Notes under the pieces: generated by a model
Database searches by the model: none
Seen by the model: the letters and a program-made list of their open reading frames with translations, nothing else
Told to the model about the DNA's origin: nothing
Translations under genes and position numbers: made by a program
In this document: positions 1-8,850 of the stretch, in pieces
Numbering within the stretch: position 1 is the first letter of the stretch
Layout: every line of letters starts with the position of its first letter
Source: Faucicola sp902506215
Lineage (GTDB): Bacteria > Pseudomonadota > Gammaproteobacteria > Pseudomonadales > Moraxellaceae
NCBI GenBank assembly: GCA_016888885.1
Contig: CP069437.1
Location: 496,001-560,000 of the forward strand
Length of the DNA stretch: 64,000 nucleotides
Direction of reading: 5' to 3'

Positions 1-57
1 TGACAAATTCGGCAATTTTTCTTTAATCATCAGCCTTGTATTTGGGGATAGGCAGAT

Positions 58-231
58 TTGGGGCGTGCTTTGTTACGGGTGCAACGGCTGACGGCTGCCC
101 GCTTACGTTTTAAAGATTTGGTAACAGATAGTAGCAATAATAATTTGGCAAGCGGGTTATTATTGAAGATGATTTCACTGAGTTTTGGTATACTCAGTGC
201 GGCTTGTATCACCTGTTATATCACCTACTGA
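58..231 (+). other. Window-edge open frame, possible tail of a truncated or frameshifted gene
   Basis: An open frame without an ATG start runs from about 52 to a TGA at 229-231. It reads as a basic stretch (RALLRVQRLTAARLRFKDLV) followed by a hydrophobic C-terminal segment that could be a membrane helix. A TAG at 49-51 closes the same frame upstream. The frame could start at TTG 58 behind a purine-rich stretch, or be the end of a gene whose upstream part is in another frame. I do not recognise a family. It ends 18 bases before the next gene. Confidence 0.25.
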
Positions 232-249
232 ACACAATAAGGAAATGCT

Positions 250-531
250 ATGTTTAAGTTTCTTACCCCATTATGCTTTTCATTAAGTTTATTTGGTTGC
301 CAAGCTGTTAGCCCAGCTCAACAAAACCCCCAACCTATGCCTCAGCCCATCAAGAAACCTGAGATGATGTGCACCATGCAATATGATCCTGTCTGCGTCA
401 AAACTATCAATAATGGCATCGTCCGCTATCAAACCTATGGCAACGCTTGTATGGCAAATAATAGCGTTAATGCTCCGAACAATGCCATAAGTATTACCAA
501 GGGTGCTTGTGAGTCAGAAACTAGCAAGTAA
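250..531 (+). CDS. Kazal-like domain lipoprotein
   Basis: A 93-residue exported lipoprotein. The N-terminus is a short hydrophobic signal ending in the lipobox LFGC, with Cys17 as the predicted lipidated residue. A Pro/Gln-rich linker follows to about residue 38. The rest resembles a Kazal-type serine protease inhibitor fold: Cys41, YDPVC with Cys49, the YGNAC block with Cys67, and a terminal KGAC with Cys87. That is four cysteines rather than the six of classical Kazal domains, so inhibitor activity is uncertain. A good ribosome site (AAGGAAA) precedes ATG 250. It stands alone between the window-edge fragment and pilR. Its stop codon lies in an imperfect tandem duplication (526-556). Confidence 0.75.
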   Translation: MFKFLTPLCFSLSLFGCQAVSPAQQNPQPMPQPIKKPEMMCTMQYDPVCVKTINNGIVRYQTYGNACMANNSVNAPNNAISITKGACESETSK

Positions 532-556
532 CTGAGTTAGTAAGTGACTGAGGTAG
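526..556. repeat. Imperfect tandem duplication over the lipoprotein stop codon
   Basis: AAGTAACTGAGTTAG at 526-540 is repeated as AAGTGACTGAGGTAG at 542-556, an offset of 16. The first copy holds the lipoprotein stop codon TAA (529-531). Confidence 0.6.
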
Positions 557-646
557 CAAATAGCTGGGCTATTATAATTTAGCCCGCCATAACGTCTGCA
601 CTAGCTTGTTTGCCATAGCTTACTGACGATAAAATGAGCGAAGTGT

Positions 647-652
647 TATAAT
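647..652 (+). promoter_or_regulatory. Candidate -10 element for pilR
   Basis: A perfect TATAAT lies 38 bases before the pilR ATG. The -35 region is weak (TGACGA about 17 bases upstream), so this may be an activator-dependent or low-level promoter. Confidence 0.45.
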
Positions 653-690
653 CCCCTCTAATTACTTTGTGTTAAAGGTGTTGCATCTGT

Positions 691-2376
691 ATGGCATTAG
701 CGCTGATTATTGATGATGAAGTAGATTTGTGTCGCTTGATGCAGATGACACTCAAAAAAATGGGCATTGAAACCAAGGTCGCCTATGACTATGCCACTGG
801 CATCAGCCATCTTCAAGCGTATAATTTTGATTTTTGCTTAACCGATCTCAAACTTCCTGATGGGACAGGACTTGATATCGTCAAGCTTATCAATAAAAAT
901 TATGCCAAAACCCCTGTGGCAGTGATTACCGCTCACGGTAGTATGGATTTGGCGATTGAAGCGTTAAAATTGGGCGCCTTTGATTTTGTCAATAAACCGC
1001 TTGAGCTATCACGGCTGCGCCAGTTGGTCGAAAACGCCTTGAAGGTGGCGGAAAATGCCAACAAACTTAATTGTAAAGAAGTCTATGATCCTTTTAGCAA
1101 TCGCCTAATCGGACAATCTAACGCCATTGCCCATCTCAAAACCACCATCCAAAAATTGGCGCGTAGCCAAGCGCCCGTATTTTTGTGGGGAGAGTCGGGC
1201 ACCGGTAAAGAAGTCGTTGCCAAGCTCATTCATGATTTAAGCCCGCGCTGCCACGCCAATTTTGTGCCTGTTAACTGCGGCGCCATCCCATCAGAGTTGA
1301 TGGAAAGCGAGTTCTTTGGGCACAAAAAAGGCAGCTTTACTGGGGCTACCGCAGATAAAGAAGGGTTATTCCAACAAGCAAATGGCGGCACGCTATTTTT
1401 GGATGAAGTAGCGGATTTGCCGATTTCCATGCAAGTCAAATTACTACGCGCGATTCAAGAAAAGAAAATCCGCCCCATTGGGAGCACCCAAGAGATTGCC
1501 GTGGATGTGCGCCTTTTATCCGCTACCCATAAAAATTTGGCTAAGCTTGTCGAAACGGGTGAATTTAGACAAGATTTATATTATCGCATCAACGTGATTG
1601 AAGTAAAATTACCCAGTCTCAATGAACGGCGTGATGATATTTTACTGTTAGCCAATTATTTTATCGCTTTGATTGCAGACGATTGGGGACTAGCGCAGCC
1701 ACTGACATTATCGAATGAAGCCGCGGTTCAATTGACAAACCATCACTTTGCAGGCAACGTACGTGAATTAAGAAATATCTTAGAGCGCGCGATTACCCTA
1801 GCTGATGGTAATGTGATTGAAGCCCATCATTTGAATTTGCCATTATCAGCCGCCAACGTACCGCATGACACTCCTAGAATCCATGAAACCCATAACATCC
1901 ATAAAATCACAGAAACCCCCAATCAATCCGTCTTATCAACCCCGAGTCAACCGAGCGCGCCAAAAGTTGCGCCCTTAGCTGAAGCTAAATCCGCCGCAAA
2001 CCGCCCCATCAATACTTCCTATAGCAGCAACTTGTTTGCAAGTGGTTATAAAGTCAAACCCAATATTCAACTTACGCCCACACCGACCCAATCCAACCAT
2101 GAAGCGTTAACCTTAAACGCGCCGATAGGGGGTATCAATGCGCCCAATCTAGCCCACCCCCCTGCTGAGGAAGGTCAGCTGCCTGAAGAAGGGCTTGAAG
2201 AATATTTGATGAATCAAGAACGGAAAGTCATTCTCGCAGCGCTCAACCACAGTGGTTGGAATCGCACCCAAGCCGCTAAACTATTAAATACCACGTTTCG
2301 CTCACTCCGCTACCGTATGAAAAAATTGGGCATTGACAGTGGCAGTGACAGTGATATTCATAGTGATGAGGATTAA
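691..2376 (+). CDS. pilR: Type IV pilus sigma-54 response regulator PilR
   Basis: An NtrC-class response regulator of 561 residues that would activate sigma-54 promoters such as pilA. The receiver domain (about 3-115) has the acidic pair at 8-9, phosphoacceptor Asp52, Thr80 and Lys102. The AAA+ domain (about 137-375) shows Walker A GESGTGK (167-173), the sigma-54 contact loop GSFTGA (214-219) and Walker B GGTLFLDE. A Fis-type helix-turn-helix closes the protein (about 516-555). The central-domain wording closely matches Pseudomonas PilR. A long Pro/Asn/Thr-rich linker (about 385-500) between AAA+ and DNA-binding domains is unusually long. The partner kinase gene pilS is not next to it. The stop overlaps the convergent folK-like gene. 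Confidence 0.9.
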   Translation: MALALIIDDEVDLCRLMQMTLKKMGIETKVAYDYATGISHLQAYNFDFCLTDLKLPDGTGLDIVKLINKNYAKTPVAVITAHGSMDLAIEALKLGAFDFVNKPLELSRLRQLVENALKVAENANKLNCKEVYDPFSNRLIGQSNAIAHLKTTIQKLARSQAPVFLWGESGTGKEVVAKLIHDLSPRCHANFVPVNCGAIPSELMESEFFGHKKGSFTGATADKEGLFQQANGGTLFLDEVADLPISMQVKLLRAIQEKKIRPIGSTQEIAVDVRLLSATHKNLAKLVETGEFRQDLYYRINVIEVKLPSLNERRDDILLLANYFIALIADDWGLAQPLTLSNEAAVQLTNHHFAGNVRELRNILERAITLADGNVIEAHHLNLPLSAANVPHDTPRIHETHNIHKITETPNQSVLSTPSQPSAPKVAPLAEAKSAANRPINTSYSSNLFASGYKVKPNIQLTPTPTQSNHEALTLNAPIGGINAPNLAHPPAEEGQLPEEGLEEYLMNQERKVILAALNHSGWNRTQAAKLLNTTFRSLRYRMKKLGIDSGSDSDIHSDED

Positions 2377-2909
2377 AAACTTCGGATAAAGGACAAATCA
2401 ATATTTTTTGATAAATCTACTATCCCTGCTTGGTCATAACAAGCTAGTGGAAACCGCCGGCGGATACCTAACCACTGGTTTGCTGATTTAGCAAATAGCA
2501 AGAATCGATTGCCTTTTTCATCGAGGCTTTGGTCGATATTGTCAATTTGATGCAGGCATTTTACCGCAATGATATCAATGTCTAAAGTGACAGCGGGTTT
2601 TTGGTACAGACGTCTGTCTTGTTGCTGTTCAAACTTCTTGGTGAGTTTTAGCCATTGCCAATAATCCATGGGCTGCGCAAAGTCTAAATAAGCCACTTGG
2701 TTAAAATAAACCGCTGTATTGGATGTTTGCTTGTTTAAATCGTTATCACTACAAGTATCTTCATTGGTATGAATCGCACTGAGGGTCAAAGTGCCAAAGT
2801 TTTGCAGCCAGTCTTTGGCTTTTTGTAAATAATACAGTTGTTTGACATTACTGGCTAACGACAAAACGCAGGCTTCGATGACTATGACATCACGCGGTGG
2901 TACACTCAT
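2373..2909 (-). CDS. Divergent FolK-like (HPPK family) protein
   Basis: A 178-residue protein resembling 6-hydroxymethyl-7,8-dihydropterin pyrophosphokinase, the pterin-activation step of folate synthesis. The matching features are an N-terminal LSLASN (family LxxGSN), YFNQVAYLD in the place of the family's DYLNAAV segment, and the metal-binding LDIDI block. The segment normally reading PRTLDLD is AVTLDID here, so the usual arginine is missing, and the C-terminal substrate loop is hard to align. ATG 2909 is chosen over the upstream TTG 2915. It lies 40 bases downstream of folB, which supports a folate role. It may be a weak or specialised paralog, and a canonical folK could exist elsewhere. 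Confidence 0.6.
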   Translation of the reverse strand: MSVPPRDVIVIEACVLSLASNVKQLYYLQKAKDWLQNFGTLTLSAIHTNEDTCSDNDLNKQTSNTAVYFNQVAYLDFAQPMDYWQWLKLTKKFEQQQDRRLYQKPAVTLDIDIIAVKCLHQIDNIDQSLDEKGNRFLLFAKSANQWLGIRRRFPLACYDQAGIVDLSKNIDLSFIRSF

Positions 2910-2949
2910 ACTCAAATGCTCAAATAAACATATTTTTTGCTTAGGCTAA

Positions 2950-3477
2950 TTAATTTTGCTGAAAACGGGTAATTTTAACCCCGACACTATCGGCTTGTTT
3001 GATGGCGGTGGGTTTGTGAATCGTCACTGTGACTTTTTCTGGGGCAAATTCTGCTAAAATCATCTCAGCGACCAATTGCGCTAACCGCTCTAACAGCGCG
3101 ACTTTGTTGGCAATACTCACTTCAGCCACGCGCTCACTGACACTTTTATAGTTAATGGCATCTTCAATATTATCAGTCTGCGATGCTTGGTATTGACAGC
3201 CCACCATTTCAATATCAAAAATCAACGGTTGGGTTATTTGCTGCTCCCACTCATACACGCCAATCACGGCATCGACTTTGAGACCCTTCACAAATACCGT
3301 ATCTGTTGAATTACCTGTCAGTTTGACTGGCTGATTGTTGGACTTTTCGTTTGCAATCGCATATAAGGCATCCGCCGCTGAATATAGTGATTCATGCATG
3401 GTTTTTTGTGTGGGAGCTTGCGTGGTATTATGGGGCGTTTCAAGCTTAGTTTGTTGGGTGGTTTCTGGTGTAGTCAT
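2950..3477 (-). CDS. folB: Dihydroneopterin aldolase FolB with N-terminal extension
   Basis: The enzyme cleaves 7,8-dihydroneopterin to 6-hydroxymethyl-dihydropterin and glycolaldehyde in folate synthesis. The catalytic domain starts near residue 59 with DTVFVKGLKVDAVIGVYEWE and carries the family elements LIFDIEM, INYKSVSERV, LLERLAQLVAEMIL and the terminal VTIHKPTAIKQADSVGV. Residues 1-58 are a Thr/Gln/Asn-rich extension absent from typical members of about 120 residues. Starts at Met27 or later are possible, but a GAGAG ribosome site favours ATG 3477. It follows rarD after 11 bases and precedes the folK-like gene, so the three are probably cotranscribed. Confidence 0.88.
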   Translation of the reverse strand: MTTPETTQQTKLETPHNTTQAPTQKTMHESLYSAADALYAIANEKSNNQPVKLTGNSTDTVFVKGLKVDAVIGVYEWEQQITQPLIFDIEMVGCQYQASQTDNIEDAINYKSVSERVAEVSIANKVALLERLAQLVAEMILAEFAPEKVTVTIHKPTAIKQADSVGVKITRFQQN

Positions 3478-3488
3478 TTTTACTCTCG

Positions 3489-4457
3489 TTAGGTATTTCG
3501 TTGTTTGATTAAATCATAACTAAAAAATACCAACCCTGTCCAAATAAAGGCAAAGGTAATCAATTTATAAATGTTAAAAGGCTCATGATACAAGAATATC
3601 GCCAATAAAAAAATCATGGACGGGGTCAAATAATTTAAAAAGCTCAATAAGCTAAAATTAACCATTTTGGTGGCTTTATTAAACATGAGCAAAGGTATCA
3701 AAGTCACAGGTCCTGCAATCATCAATAAAAAAATTGATGGCGACAGCCAAAAATCTAACTGACTACTAGCAACATCATGCATAGCAAACCAGCCAATAAA
3801 GATAGGTACCAATAGCGCCGTTTCGATAAACATCGCAGAGAGCGCGTCAAGCGGGGTATGGCGATGCATCAAACCATATACAGAAAAGCTACTCGCTAAC
3901 ACTAACGATACCCACGGCAATTTACCCAGAACGACCAGCTGAATCGCCACGCCTATCGCTGCCAAAATCACTGCCATCCATTGCAAAGGACGCAGTTTTT
4001 CTTTGATGACCACTAGGGATAATAAAATACCCATCAACGGACCAATATAATAGCCTAAACTGGCTTCCAAAATCTGATCATGATTGACCGCCCACACGTA
4101 CACCAGCCAATTGACGGAGATAATCGCCCCCGAAACGGCAGTATAAAGTAGCCATTTTGGGTTGGCTTGAATCACTTTCACCCAGTGCCAGTTTTTAGTC
4201 ACTGTCATGATCAGTAAAATCGTGACAAACGTCCAAATAATTCGATGCCCAATGATTTCAATCGCATCATAATCTTTGAGTAGCTTAAAATACAGCGGGA
4301 AAAACCCCCAAATCAAAAAAGCCGCCAGTGCGGTCAACACGCCTTTGGGGGTGGTCACTATGGTTGGTTTTTCATGGTCAGTAATATCAACGGCACGGGT
4401 CGGAATGTCACTATTGATGATATCAATTGTTTGATTTTCGGGGATTTGATTTTTCAT
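3489..4457 (-). CDS. rarD: RarD-family EamA permease
   Basis: An inner-membrane protein of about 322 residues with roughly ten hydrophobic segments. It matches RarD of the EamA/DMT superfamily: TPKGVLTALAAFLIWG at the start of TM1, FPLYFKLLKDYDAIEIIGHR after it, and SLGYYIGPLMGILLS in the second half. The substrate is unknown; the family name comes from the chloramphenicol-sensitive phenotype of E. coli. About 35 hydrophilic residues precede TM1. ATG 4457 is preferred to GTG 4463, though neither has a strong ribosome site. It heads a rarD-folB-folK-like group. Confidence 0.85.
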   Translation of the reverse strand: MKNQIPENQTIDIINSDIPTRAVDITDHEKPTIVTTPKGVLTALAAFLIWGFFPLYFKLLKDYDAIEIIGHRIIWTFVTILLIMTVTKNWHWVKVIQANPKWLLYTAVSGAIISVNWLVYVWAVNHDQILEASLGYYIGPLMGILLSLVVIKEKLRPLQWMAVILAAIGVAIQLVVLGKLPWVSLVLASSFSVYGLMHRHTPLDALSAMFIETALLVPIFIGWFAMHDVASSQLDFWLSPSIFLLMIAGPVTLIPLLMFNKATKMVNFSLLSFLNYLTPSMIFLLAIFLYHEPFNIYKLITFAFIWTGLVFFSYDLIKQRNT

Positions 4458-4582
4458 TAACACAACGATAAATTTTATTTTTTATAAAAAAGCGAAAACT
4501 CAGAAAGTCATAGTCTATCTTAGTTTTCATGTCATCCATGTAAAGACTTGCGAAAGTGATACAAGTTTAGCTCAACTAGGGT

Positions 4583-6817
4583 TTAGTCAGTCACCACTTT
4601 AACTTGCAATCCTGCACTATTGACTAGTTCAGCAAAGTTGGGGAAGCTGGTATTGACCGTTTCAGTACCATGAATGGTAATCGTATCGCTTGCGCGCAAA
4701 CTTGCCACAGTAAAACTCATGGCAATGCGATGGTCATGGTGACTTTCAATCTCACCACCGCCAAACACCTGTGCCACATCACCGCGACCTTCAATTTCAA
4801 TGCCATCATCGAGTACAGTACAGGCAATTCCTAAGGTTTTTAGCCCATCTGCCATGACTTGAATACGGTCAGATTCTTTAACGCGCAGTTCAGCTGCGCC
4901 ATGCAGCACGGTTTTACCCGTGGCACAACTTGCTGCCACAAACAGCACAGGAAATTCATCAATGGCGAGTGGCACCAAGTGCTCAGGAATCTCAATACCT
5001 TGCAACTTTGAAGATTTCACCACGATATCGGCAACTGGCTCACCGCCGACGGTGGTTTCATTGGTCAATGTCAAATCAGCGCCCATCAGCTTTAAGATAT
5101 CAATCACGCCAGTGCGCGTGGGATTGATGCCCACTTTGTTGATGGTCACATTGCCTCGTTGGGCGATGGCGCCTGCCACCATAAAAAATGCCGCGGATGA
5201 GATATCAGCAGGCACTGCGATGTCACACGCCGTCAATTCGCCGCCCCCTGTCACACTAATTTGATTGCCATTGTGCACTTTTGACACTGTCACAGGATAA
5301 CCAAATGCCGTCAGCATGCGCTCGGTGTGATCGCGCGTCACTTCTGGCTCAATCACTGTGGTGGTGCCTTGTGCCCATAGTCCTGCTAACAGCAAACAGG
5401 ATTTCACCTGCGCTGATGCCATCGGCATTTCATAGCGGATACCTGTTAACGTTTGATTACCGGTGATGCTAATCGGCGGCGTACCCTTTTCGCCCGTGGT
5501 TTGGATTTTGGCACCCATCTCCCGCAGAGGCTTGGCGACCCGTTCCATGGGACGCTTGGATAAACTCGGGTCACCCGTCATCACCGAATCAAATTTTTGT
5601 GCCGATAAAATACCTGATAACAAGCGCATACTGGTGCCTGAATTACCCATGTATAATGGATCATGCGAAGGTTTTAACCCATGTAATCCAACCCCATGAA
5701 TCACTACCCTGCCCTGATTAGGACCTTCAATCACTACGCCCATATCACGAAAGGCTTGCAAGGTAGCGAGTGCGTCTTCACCTTCCAAAAACCCTGTCAC
5801 CGTGGTGGTGCCTTTGGCTAACGAACCAAACATAATCGAACGGTGAGAGATAGACTTGTCTCCTGCGACAGTGTGACTGCCTTCAAATTGTTGGGCTGGG
5901 GCGATAACGTAAGTTTGCTTCATGGCTTGTTTTTCCAAATAAGGCGTTTTATTTAACATATGTCCAAAATGTTGTCGGGCGGCTTGGGCTTGGGTTAATA
6001 CACCTAGCATCTGCTCAGAATCATTGGTCTCGATAATTGCTTTCAACTGGCTTAATTGCTCACTAAATTCATCAATGGCATCGAGGAGCGCGGTTTTATT
6101 GGCATAAAAAATATCATGCCACATGGTTGGGTCGCTGGCGGCGATACGGGTAAAATCCCGAAAGCCACCCGCCGCGAAACGAAAAATATCCATATTGTCG
6201 TTGTGATTGGCTAGTTGCGCGACTAGATTGTAGGCGAGCAAGTGGGGTAAATGACTGGTACGCGCGAGCACCTTATCATGATAATCCGCTGGCATAGTCA
6301 CCACTTCTGCGCCAGTCTGCGCCCATAGTGCAATCACTTTTTTAACCGCTTGTTTGCTGGTGGTATCTAGCGGCGTTAAGATAATTTTATGGTTATCAAA
6401 TAGTTTGGCATTACGCGCATCAATCCCTGATTTTTCTGCGCCAGCAATCGGATGGGCGGGCACAAAACCTTTGGGCATAGCCTCACCAAACACCGCGCTG
6501 GCGTCTGCAATGATATTGCCTTTGGTACTGCCCACATCCATGATAATAGTTTTATCGGTAATGATGGGTTTGATTTGTTCAAAAATTTTTTTGACCGCCT
6601 GTACCGGCGTGGCTATTACCACCAAGTCCGCACCTTGCACCGCAAAGGCAGCATCATCAAATCCTGCATCAAGCAGTCCGTAGTTGATACCTTTGTCAAT
6701 GGTTGATTGTGAACGGCTGACCGCCACAATTGATTTGGCCAATTTTTTATCACGCATGGCTTGTGCCAAACTTGCGCCGATGAGCCCTAGCCCAATAAAA
6801 CACACTTTTTCAAACAT
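4583..6817 (-). CDS. tyrA-aroA: Fused prephenate dehydrogenase (TyrA) and EPSP synthase (AroA)
   Basis: A bifunctional protein of 744 residues. The N-terminal half (about 1-290) is a TyrA-type prephenate/arogenate dehydrogenase: NAD-binding GLGLIG (9-14), HPIAGAEKSG (122-131) and SHLPH (188-192). The C-terminal half (about 304-744) is 3-phosphoshikimate 1-carboxyvinyltransferase: GDKSISHRS (319-327), GNSGTSMRLLSG, PMASAQVKS, RVKESDRI and HHDHRIAMS. It therefore joins a shikimate step before chorismate with the tyrosine branch after it. This fusion is known from Acinetobacter and relatives. The start ATG directly abuts the stop of the EamA gene, so translation is probably coupled. It is the last gene of the pheA-hisC-EamA operon. 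Confidence 0.95.
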   Translation of the reverse strand: MFEKVCFIGLGLIGASLAQAMRDKKLAKSIVAVSRSQSTIDKGINYGLLDAGFDDAAFAVQGADLVVIATPVQAVKKIFEQIKPIITDKTIIMDVGSTKGNIIADASAVFGEAMPKGFVPAHPIAGAEKSGIDARNAKLFDNHKIILTPLDTTSKQAVKKVIALWAQTGAEVVTMPADYHDKVLARTSHLPHLLAYNLVAQLANHNDNMDIFRFAAGGFRDFTRIAASDPTMWHDIFYANKTALLDAIDEFSEQLSQLKAIIETNDSEQMLGVLTQAQAARQHFGHMLNKTPYLEKQAMKQTYVIAPAQQFEGSHTVAGDKSISHRSIMFGSLAKGTTTVTGFLEGEDALATLQAFRDMGVVIEGPNQGRVVIHGVGLHGLKPSHDPLYMGNSGTSMRLLSGILSAQKFDSVMTGDPSLSKRPMERVAKPLREMGAKIQTTGEKGTPPISITGNQTLTGIRYEMPMASAQVKSCLLLAGLWAQGTTTVIEPEVTRDHTERMLTAFGYPVTVSKVHNGNQISVTGGGELTACDIAVPADISSAAFFMVAGAIAQRGNVTINKVGINPTRTGVIDILKLMGADLTLTNETTVGGEPVADIVVKSSKLQGIEIPEHLVPLAIDEFPVLFVAASCATGKTVLHGAAELRVKESDRIQVMADGLKTLGIACTVLDDGIEIEGRGDVAQVFGGGEIESHHDHRIAMSFTVASLRASDTITIHGTETVNTSFPNFAELVNSAGLQVKVVTD

Positions 6818-7708
6818 TTAACTTACCGATTTTTTATAATTTGCTAAAAAGACTGCCAACGCAATCAAAATCCCACCCAACATAGTGCTGATGGTGATTG
6901 TTTCGCCCAATAAAACCACACCCAACAATACCGCAATGAGCGGAATAAAATAAATATACAGCGAGGTTTTTACCACGCCCAAATGCTTATTGGCATTGGT
7001 CCACAACACAAAACATAAAGCGGAAGCGATACCACCCAAAAACAGCAAATTTGCCAGATTAATGGGCGTAAACGCATGAAGATTGATAAAGGCTTCACCT
7101 GTCACAAGCATATACAGCGACGCGGTGATTATGCCATACAAAAACACTTTACGCATGCGTACCATCGGGTTCAGTTCATCTTTAATGGCACTGTTAGCAA
7201 AGCCAAAAAATGACCATGCCAACCCACTTAATAGCGCCAAAATATTACCCAGCATGCCATTGGTTAAACTCATCGGCTGATTCGCCAGTACCAACGCCAC
7301 GCCAACCAATGCTATCACACAGGCAATCAACAGCAACTTGCTAAAGGCATGGGTTTTAATGATAAAACTGGCAATCAGCACCGTAAACAAGGGGGATGCT
7401 GTGACTAGCAATGCCGCATTACTGCTATAGGTATATAGCAATGCGGTATTTTCTAGCAAAAAGTACAAGGTGATACCGCACAGCCCCGACAAAAAATACA
7501 ACACTTCGTTTTTTACACTGCTAAAGGTTCGCAGTCTAGGTGACATGGCAAACAATAACCCATAGGCAAATAACGACCGATACAGCAAAATTTGAATAGG
7601 TGACATATCCGCCAGTAGCACCTTGGTGCTTGCTAATGTTGTTCCCCAAACGATGACCACAAATAACGCTAAAAAATGCCAAAATACTTCACGATTTTTT
7701 TCTAACAT
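6818..7708 (-). CDS. EamA-family drug/metabolite transporter
   Basis: A 296-residue inner-membrane protein with about ten hydrophobic helices arranged as two EamA repeats: TM1 VIVWGTTLASTKVL, and second repeat GMLGNILALLSGLAWSFFG. The substrate is not known from sequence. It sits between hisC (2-base gap) and tyrA-aroA (no gap) in the aromatic operon, so export of an aromatic amino acid or pathway intermediate is a reasonable inference. It is distinct from the RarD-type permease nearby. Confidence 0.85.
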   Translation of the reverse strand: MLEKNREVFWHFLALFVVIVWGTTLASTKVLLADMSPIQILLYRSLFAYGLLFAMSPRLRTFSSVKNEVLYFLSGLCGITLYFLLENTALLYTYSSNAALLVTASPLFTVLIASFIIKTHAFSKLLLIACVIALVGVALVLANQPMSLTNGMLGNILALLSGLAWSFFGFANSAIKDELNPMVRMRKVFLYGIITASLYMLVTGEAFINLHAFTPINLANLLFLGGIASALCFVLWTNANKHLGVVKTSLYIYFIPLIAVLLGVVLLGETITISTMLGGILIALAVFLANYKKSVS

Positions 7709-7710
7709 TG

Positions 7711-8796
7711 TTAGCTCAGTACCTGCGCCAACGTATCTAAAAAACGGTTGATTTCTTCAGGCAAACCCACACTCACGCGTATCCAGGCTGGCAGACCGTA
7801 CCCAACCATCGGCCGCACTACCACACCTTGCTCAATCAAAGTTTGGTAGATATCCATGCCATCGCCGACATTAACCATCACAAAATTGGTCGCCGATTTG
7901 ACATAGACGACACCTAAGCTATCCAAGCCATCATACAAGGCTTGTTTTTGCTCATGGTTAAACGCCAAATATTGGTTAATAAAATGTTGGTCTTTAATTG
8001 CTGCTGTGGCGGCGGCATGCGCCAATGTACTGGTATTAAACGACTGGCGCGTATAATTTAAAATCTCAGCAATGCTTGCGCTACTTACTGCATAACCAAT
8101 GCGCAAGGCTGCCAGTCCATAAGCTTTGGAAAAGCTACGTAGCACAATGACATTGTCATACTCTTGGGTCAAATCTACACAGCTGAGCGTTGGCACAAAT
8201 TCGATGTAAGCTTCATCAATCACCACCAACACCTCCGATGGCACTTTTTTGATGAATTTAATCAAGTCATCTTTGGCGAGCACGGTGCCTGTGGGGTTGT
8301 TGGGATTGGTGATAATCACCATTTTACAATTGGCAGTTTGATTGACCGTCTCAAGTATCGCAGGCAAATCATGAGCAAAATTTTTGGCAGCGACTTGTTG
8401 GGTTCGCTCACTAATACCCAAAGACGCCAACTCGTAATCCGAAAACGCGTATTGAGAATACACAATCACATCATCGCCATCGGCAAAGCTTGCGGTAATG
8501 TTATTGAGTAATTCATTAGAGCCATTCCCCAACACAATTTGTTTTGTTTCGCAGCCCAAAAAATCGGCTAACGCCTGTTTAAGCCCCTGCCCTGCGCCAT
8601 CGGGATAACGCGATAATTCTCCCAGCTTTGACGTGATTGCCAAGGTCACGTGTGGCGAGCAGCCCGTTGGGTTTTCATTGCTCGCCAATTTGACGATGTC
8701 ACCCAAGCCATACTCACGGGTTAGCTCTTCATTGGATTTATCCATTTCATAAGCTTTTAACTGCTCAATACTGTGATTGACCGATTGGATCGTCAT
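7711..8796 (-). CDS. hisC: Histidinol-phosphate/aromatic aminotransferase HisC
   Basis: A PLP-dependent class I/II aminotransferase of 361 residues. Visible are LASNENPTG near the N-terminus, the ITNPNNPTGT cofactor block, VIDEAYIEF, and SFSKAYGLAALRIGY with the Schiff-base lysine at about 224. Such enzymes transaminate histidinol phosphate and often phenylpyruvate or 4-hydroxyphenylpyruvate. The pheA/tyrA context argues for the aromatic role (HisC2 type). ATG 8796 is chosen because CTAAAGG lies 7 bases upstream; the longer TTG start at 8844 has no such site. It is 54 bases downstream of pheA and 2 bases before the EamA gene. Confidence 0.9.
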   Translation of the reverse strand: MTIQSVNHSIEQLKAYEMDKSNEELTREYGLGDIVKLASNENPTGCSPHVTLAITSKLGELSRYPDGAGQGLKQALADFLGCETKQIVLGNGSNELLNNITASFADGDDVIVYSQYAFSDYELASLGISERTQQVAAKNFAHDLPAILETVNQTANCKMVIITNPNNPTGTVLAKDDLIKFIKKVPSEVLVVIDEAYIEFVPTLSCVDLTQEYDNVIVLRSFSKAYGLAALRIGYAVSSASIAEILNYTRQSFNTSTLAHAAATAAIKDQHFINQYLAFNHEQKQALYDGLDSLGVVYVKSATNFVMVNVGDGMDIYQTLIEQGVVVRPMVGYGLPAWIRVSVGLPEEINRFLDTLAQVLS

Positions 8797-8850
8797 ATCA
8801 AAACCTTTAGTTGATGATTGATACTGATAAAATTTTATTGCCAAAAACGG

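Noticed and set aside
30..212. 60-codon minus-strand frame at the window start
   Set aside because: It is antisense to a more protein-like plus-strand frame and has no ribosome site.
4920..5264. Long plus-strand frames opposite the tyrA-aroA gene
   Set aside because: Antisense shadows of a strongly conserved coding region; no ribosome sites or family resemblance.
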